DNA of 64,000 nt. Source: Cacajao melanocephalus. Its lineage: Eukaryota > Chordata > Mammalia > Primates > Pitheciidae. Positions 60,836 through 64,000 of this stretch are shown piece by piece. The stretch lies in assembly GCA_963573385.1 (NCBI GenBank), contig CAUYLG010044332.1, positions 53,014 to 117,013 on the forward strand, given 5' to 3'. The notes beneath the pieces are model-generated. The model was given only the letters and a program-made list of their open reading frames with translations. It was not told where the DNA came from and ran no database searches. The position numbers and the translations under genes were made by a program. Each line of letters starts with the position of its first letter. The stretch's first letter is position 1.

Positions 60836-61520
60836 GTATTCCTGCATCAGTTGCTTATTGCTATATAATTATTATTCTAAAACTTACAGCTTAAGAGGAA
60901 TTTTAGCAGCTTAAAAACAGCCAACATTATTTCACAGTTTCTGTGGTTCAGGAATTGGGGGACAACTGAGCTGGGTGGTTCTGGCTCAGGGTCTCTTACA
61001 AGCTTGTGTCAAGATACAGGCCTTGGCCATGTGTGGTGACTTACACTTGTAATCATAGCCCTTTGGGAGGCCAAAGGAGGTGGATTGCTTGAGCCCAGGA
61101 GTTCAAGAACAGCCTGGGCAACATCACGAGAAATGGTGTGATGTGGGGAGTGACTCAGGCCTGGGCTGCAGTCATCTGAAGGCTCAACTGGGCTGCAAGA
61201 TCCACTTCCAAGATGGTGCATCCCCATGGCTGTTGGCAGGAGGCTTCAGTTCCTTGCCACATGTATCTTTCCATAGGGCTGCTTGGGTGTCCTCATGACA
61301 TGGCAGTGGGTTCCCCACGACATGGCAGTGGGTTCCCCACCGTGAATGGTTCAAGAAACACCAAAGAGAAAGCCACAGTGCCTTTTATGACCTCATTTTG
61401 AAAGTCACATATTGCTCCTGCTATATCCTATTGATTAAAAGCAAATCACTAAGTCCAGCTCACACTCAAGGGGAGGAAAATTTAGCTCCACCTCTTGAAG
61501 GGAGGTGTTACAACACATCT
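60836..61520 (-). mobile_element. Ancient interspersed repeat (family not resolved), split by an Alu
   Basis: TTGCTTATTGCTATATAATT, CTGGGTGGTTCTGGCTCAGG, CAGTCATCTGAAGGCTCAAC and CTCACACTCAAGGGGAGGAA belong to a widespread human repeat that I recognise by wording but cannot name safely. A 22 bp tandem duplication lies at 61297-61340. Confidence 0.65.
61019..61133 (+). mobile_element. Alu, 3'-truncated
   Basis: GGCCTTGGCCATGTGTGGTG to CAGCCTGGGCAACATCACG. Confidence 0.82.
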
Positions 61521-61956
61521 GTAGACGTGTTTCAAAGCCTCCACAGTTCCCTAGTTCTATGACATGGGCTCACCTTTTTCACTTAGGACCATTGGGTTCT
61601 GTAATAGATTCTGGAAATGGGTTAGTGAGTCTCCTCCCCTCCTTTGCTCCTGTAGGATACAGGGTTTGTAGAGATTAAGTTTCTTGGTGGAATGAAGACA
61701 CGCTGTGGTCTGACAAGCAGTAAAGGAGCTCAAAAGCCCAGCCAAATGGGGACCCCACATAAAGCATGGGTTTGGCCCCCAGATAATTGATAGTTGAGTT
61801 CATTGTCTTCCCCATATACTTTCTTGGTGGGGGGTGGCAGGAGGAGGAACTGGGGGAATTTTGGGGAGGGAGAAGCTGACACACAGAGAGGATAAAACGG
61901 AGGCATTGAGCTGAGCACGTTTTGGGGCAGCCTCTGCTACTCTCTCACGCCAGCCT

Positions 61957-62266
61957 TTCTTTCTTTCTTTTTTTTGAGATGGAATCTTGCTCTGTAGCCC
62001 AGGCTGGAGGGCAGTGACATGAACTCCACTCACTGCAACCTCTGCCTCCTGGGTCCCGGTTCAAGCAATTCTCCTAACTCAGCCTCCCAAGTAGCTGAGA
62101 TTACAGGCACAAGCCACCATGCCCAGCTAATTTATTTTTGAATTTTTTAGTAGAGACAGGGTTTCACCATGTTGGCCAGTCTGGTCTTGAACTCCTGACC
62201 TCGTGATCTGCCTGCCTCGGCCTCCTAAAGTGCTGGGATTACAGGCGTGAGCCACTGCGCCCGGCC
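61957..62266 (-). mobile_element. Alu, antisense
   Basis: (TTTC)n tail, GAGATGGAATCTTGCTCTG, ending GCCACTGCGCCCGGCC. Confidence 0.93.
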
Positions 62267-62325
62267 ACTTTTCTTTTGTTTTCTCTTTTATTCATAGGAC
62301 TTTGCCTGATAAATTAAATTTCCAT

Positions 62326-62370
62326 CCCTCCTTCCTTCCCTCCCTTTGTTCCTTCCTTCCTTCCTTCCTT
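62326..62370 (+). repeat. (TTCC)n microsatellite
   Basis: CCTCCTTCCTTCCCTCCCTT and onward. Confidence 0.9.
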
Positions 62371-62380
62371 TTTTATTTTT

Positions 62381-63746
<1,366 letters not shown>

Positions 63747-63751
63747 ACCGT

Positions 63752-63920
63752 GTTTCTTTCTTTCTTTCTTTTTTTTTTTTTTTCAGAGACTGGGTCTTTT
63801 TGTCTTTTTTTTGAAAGAAAGAAAAAGAGAGAAAAGAAGAAAGAAAGAAAGAGTGAAAGAAAGAAAGAAAAAAAAGAATGAAAGAGAGAAAGAAAGAGGA
63901 AGAGAAAGAGGGAGAGAGAA
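63752..63920. repeat. Inverted (TTTC)n ... (GAAA)n tract
   Basis: TTTC units and T-runs (63752-63810) are followed by GAAA/GAGA units (63811-63920), able to fold back. A short antisense Alu remnant follows (about 63925-63960). Confidence 0.88.
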
Positions 63921-64000
63921 CGGGATTCTTGTTCTATTGCCCAGGCTAGAATGCAGTCTAAAAATGGGTATTAAAAACCTCTTTTATGCCAATAATTGTG

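Overview
The window is primate genomic DNA, human or a close relative. More than 100 Alu copies are recognisable (Alu is primate-restricted), with older MIR, L2, L1M, MADE1 and MaLR LTR relics. The one protein-coding gene I can support is the 5' part of KDM2B (also called JHDM1B, FBXL10 or CXXC2), read on the + strand. Its exons translate to the human form of the protein where I remember human and mouse differing. The human gene lies at 12q24.31 and, as I recall, is transcribed from the minus strand of the reference, so this window is in gene-sense orientation.

Layout. 1-18.3 kb is intergenic DNA upstream of KDM2B: Alu clusters, MIR and L2 relics, a MADE1 mariner MITE split by an Alu, and a tandem duplication at 5.9-7.5 kb. 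From about 17.5 to 25.4 kb there is no Alu at all. That quiet block holds two GC/CpG-rich blocks, two alternative first coding exons (1a at 18369-18495, 1b at 19233-19265) and exons 2 to 4. A 29.6 kb intron (24739-54375) follows, packed with Alus nested in older L1 and LTR elements. Exons 5 (54376-54554) and 6 (55040-55146) come next, then an intron that runs off the window.

How the gene works here. Exon 1b (MEAEKDSGRRL) splices in phase 0 to exon 2, and the frame stays open through exon 6. The encoded part is the N-terminal region up to the edge of the JmjC domain. The iron-binding HxD motif, CXXC zinc finger, PHD finger, F-box and leucine-rich repeats all lie beyond the window. KDM2B is a nuclear H3K36 demethylase and a CpG-island-binding subunit of the variant Polycomb complex PRC1.1.

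Most notable observations: exon 1a, which should start the long isoform, is one base too long and its frame is broken; an Alu carries a 3' passenger sequence ending in AATAAA and poly(A); two MADE1 copies each took an Alu at the same endonuclease site; a tandem duplication is bounded by Alus; and several loci show stacked insertions. I saw no CRISPR, tRNA, rRNA or intact mobile-element coding region. No computation was run. Alu boundaries are good to about 5-15 bases, and subfamily names are from memory of consensus sequences.
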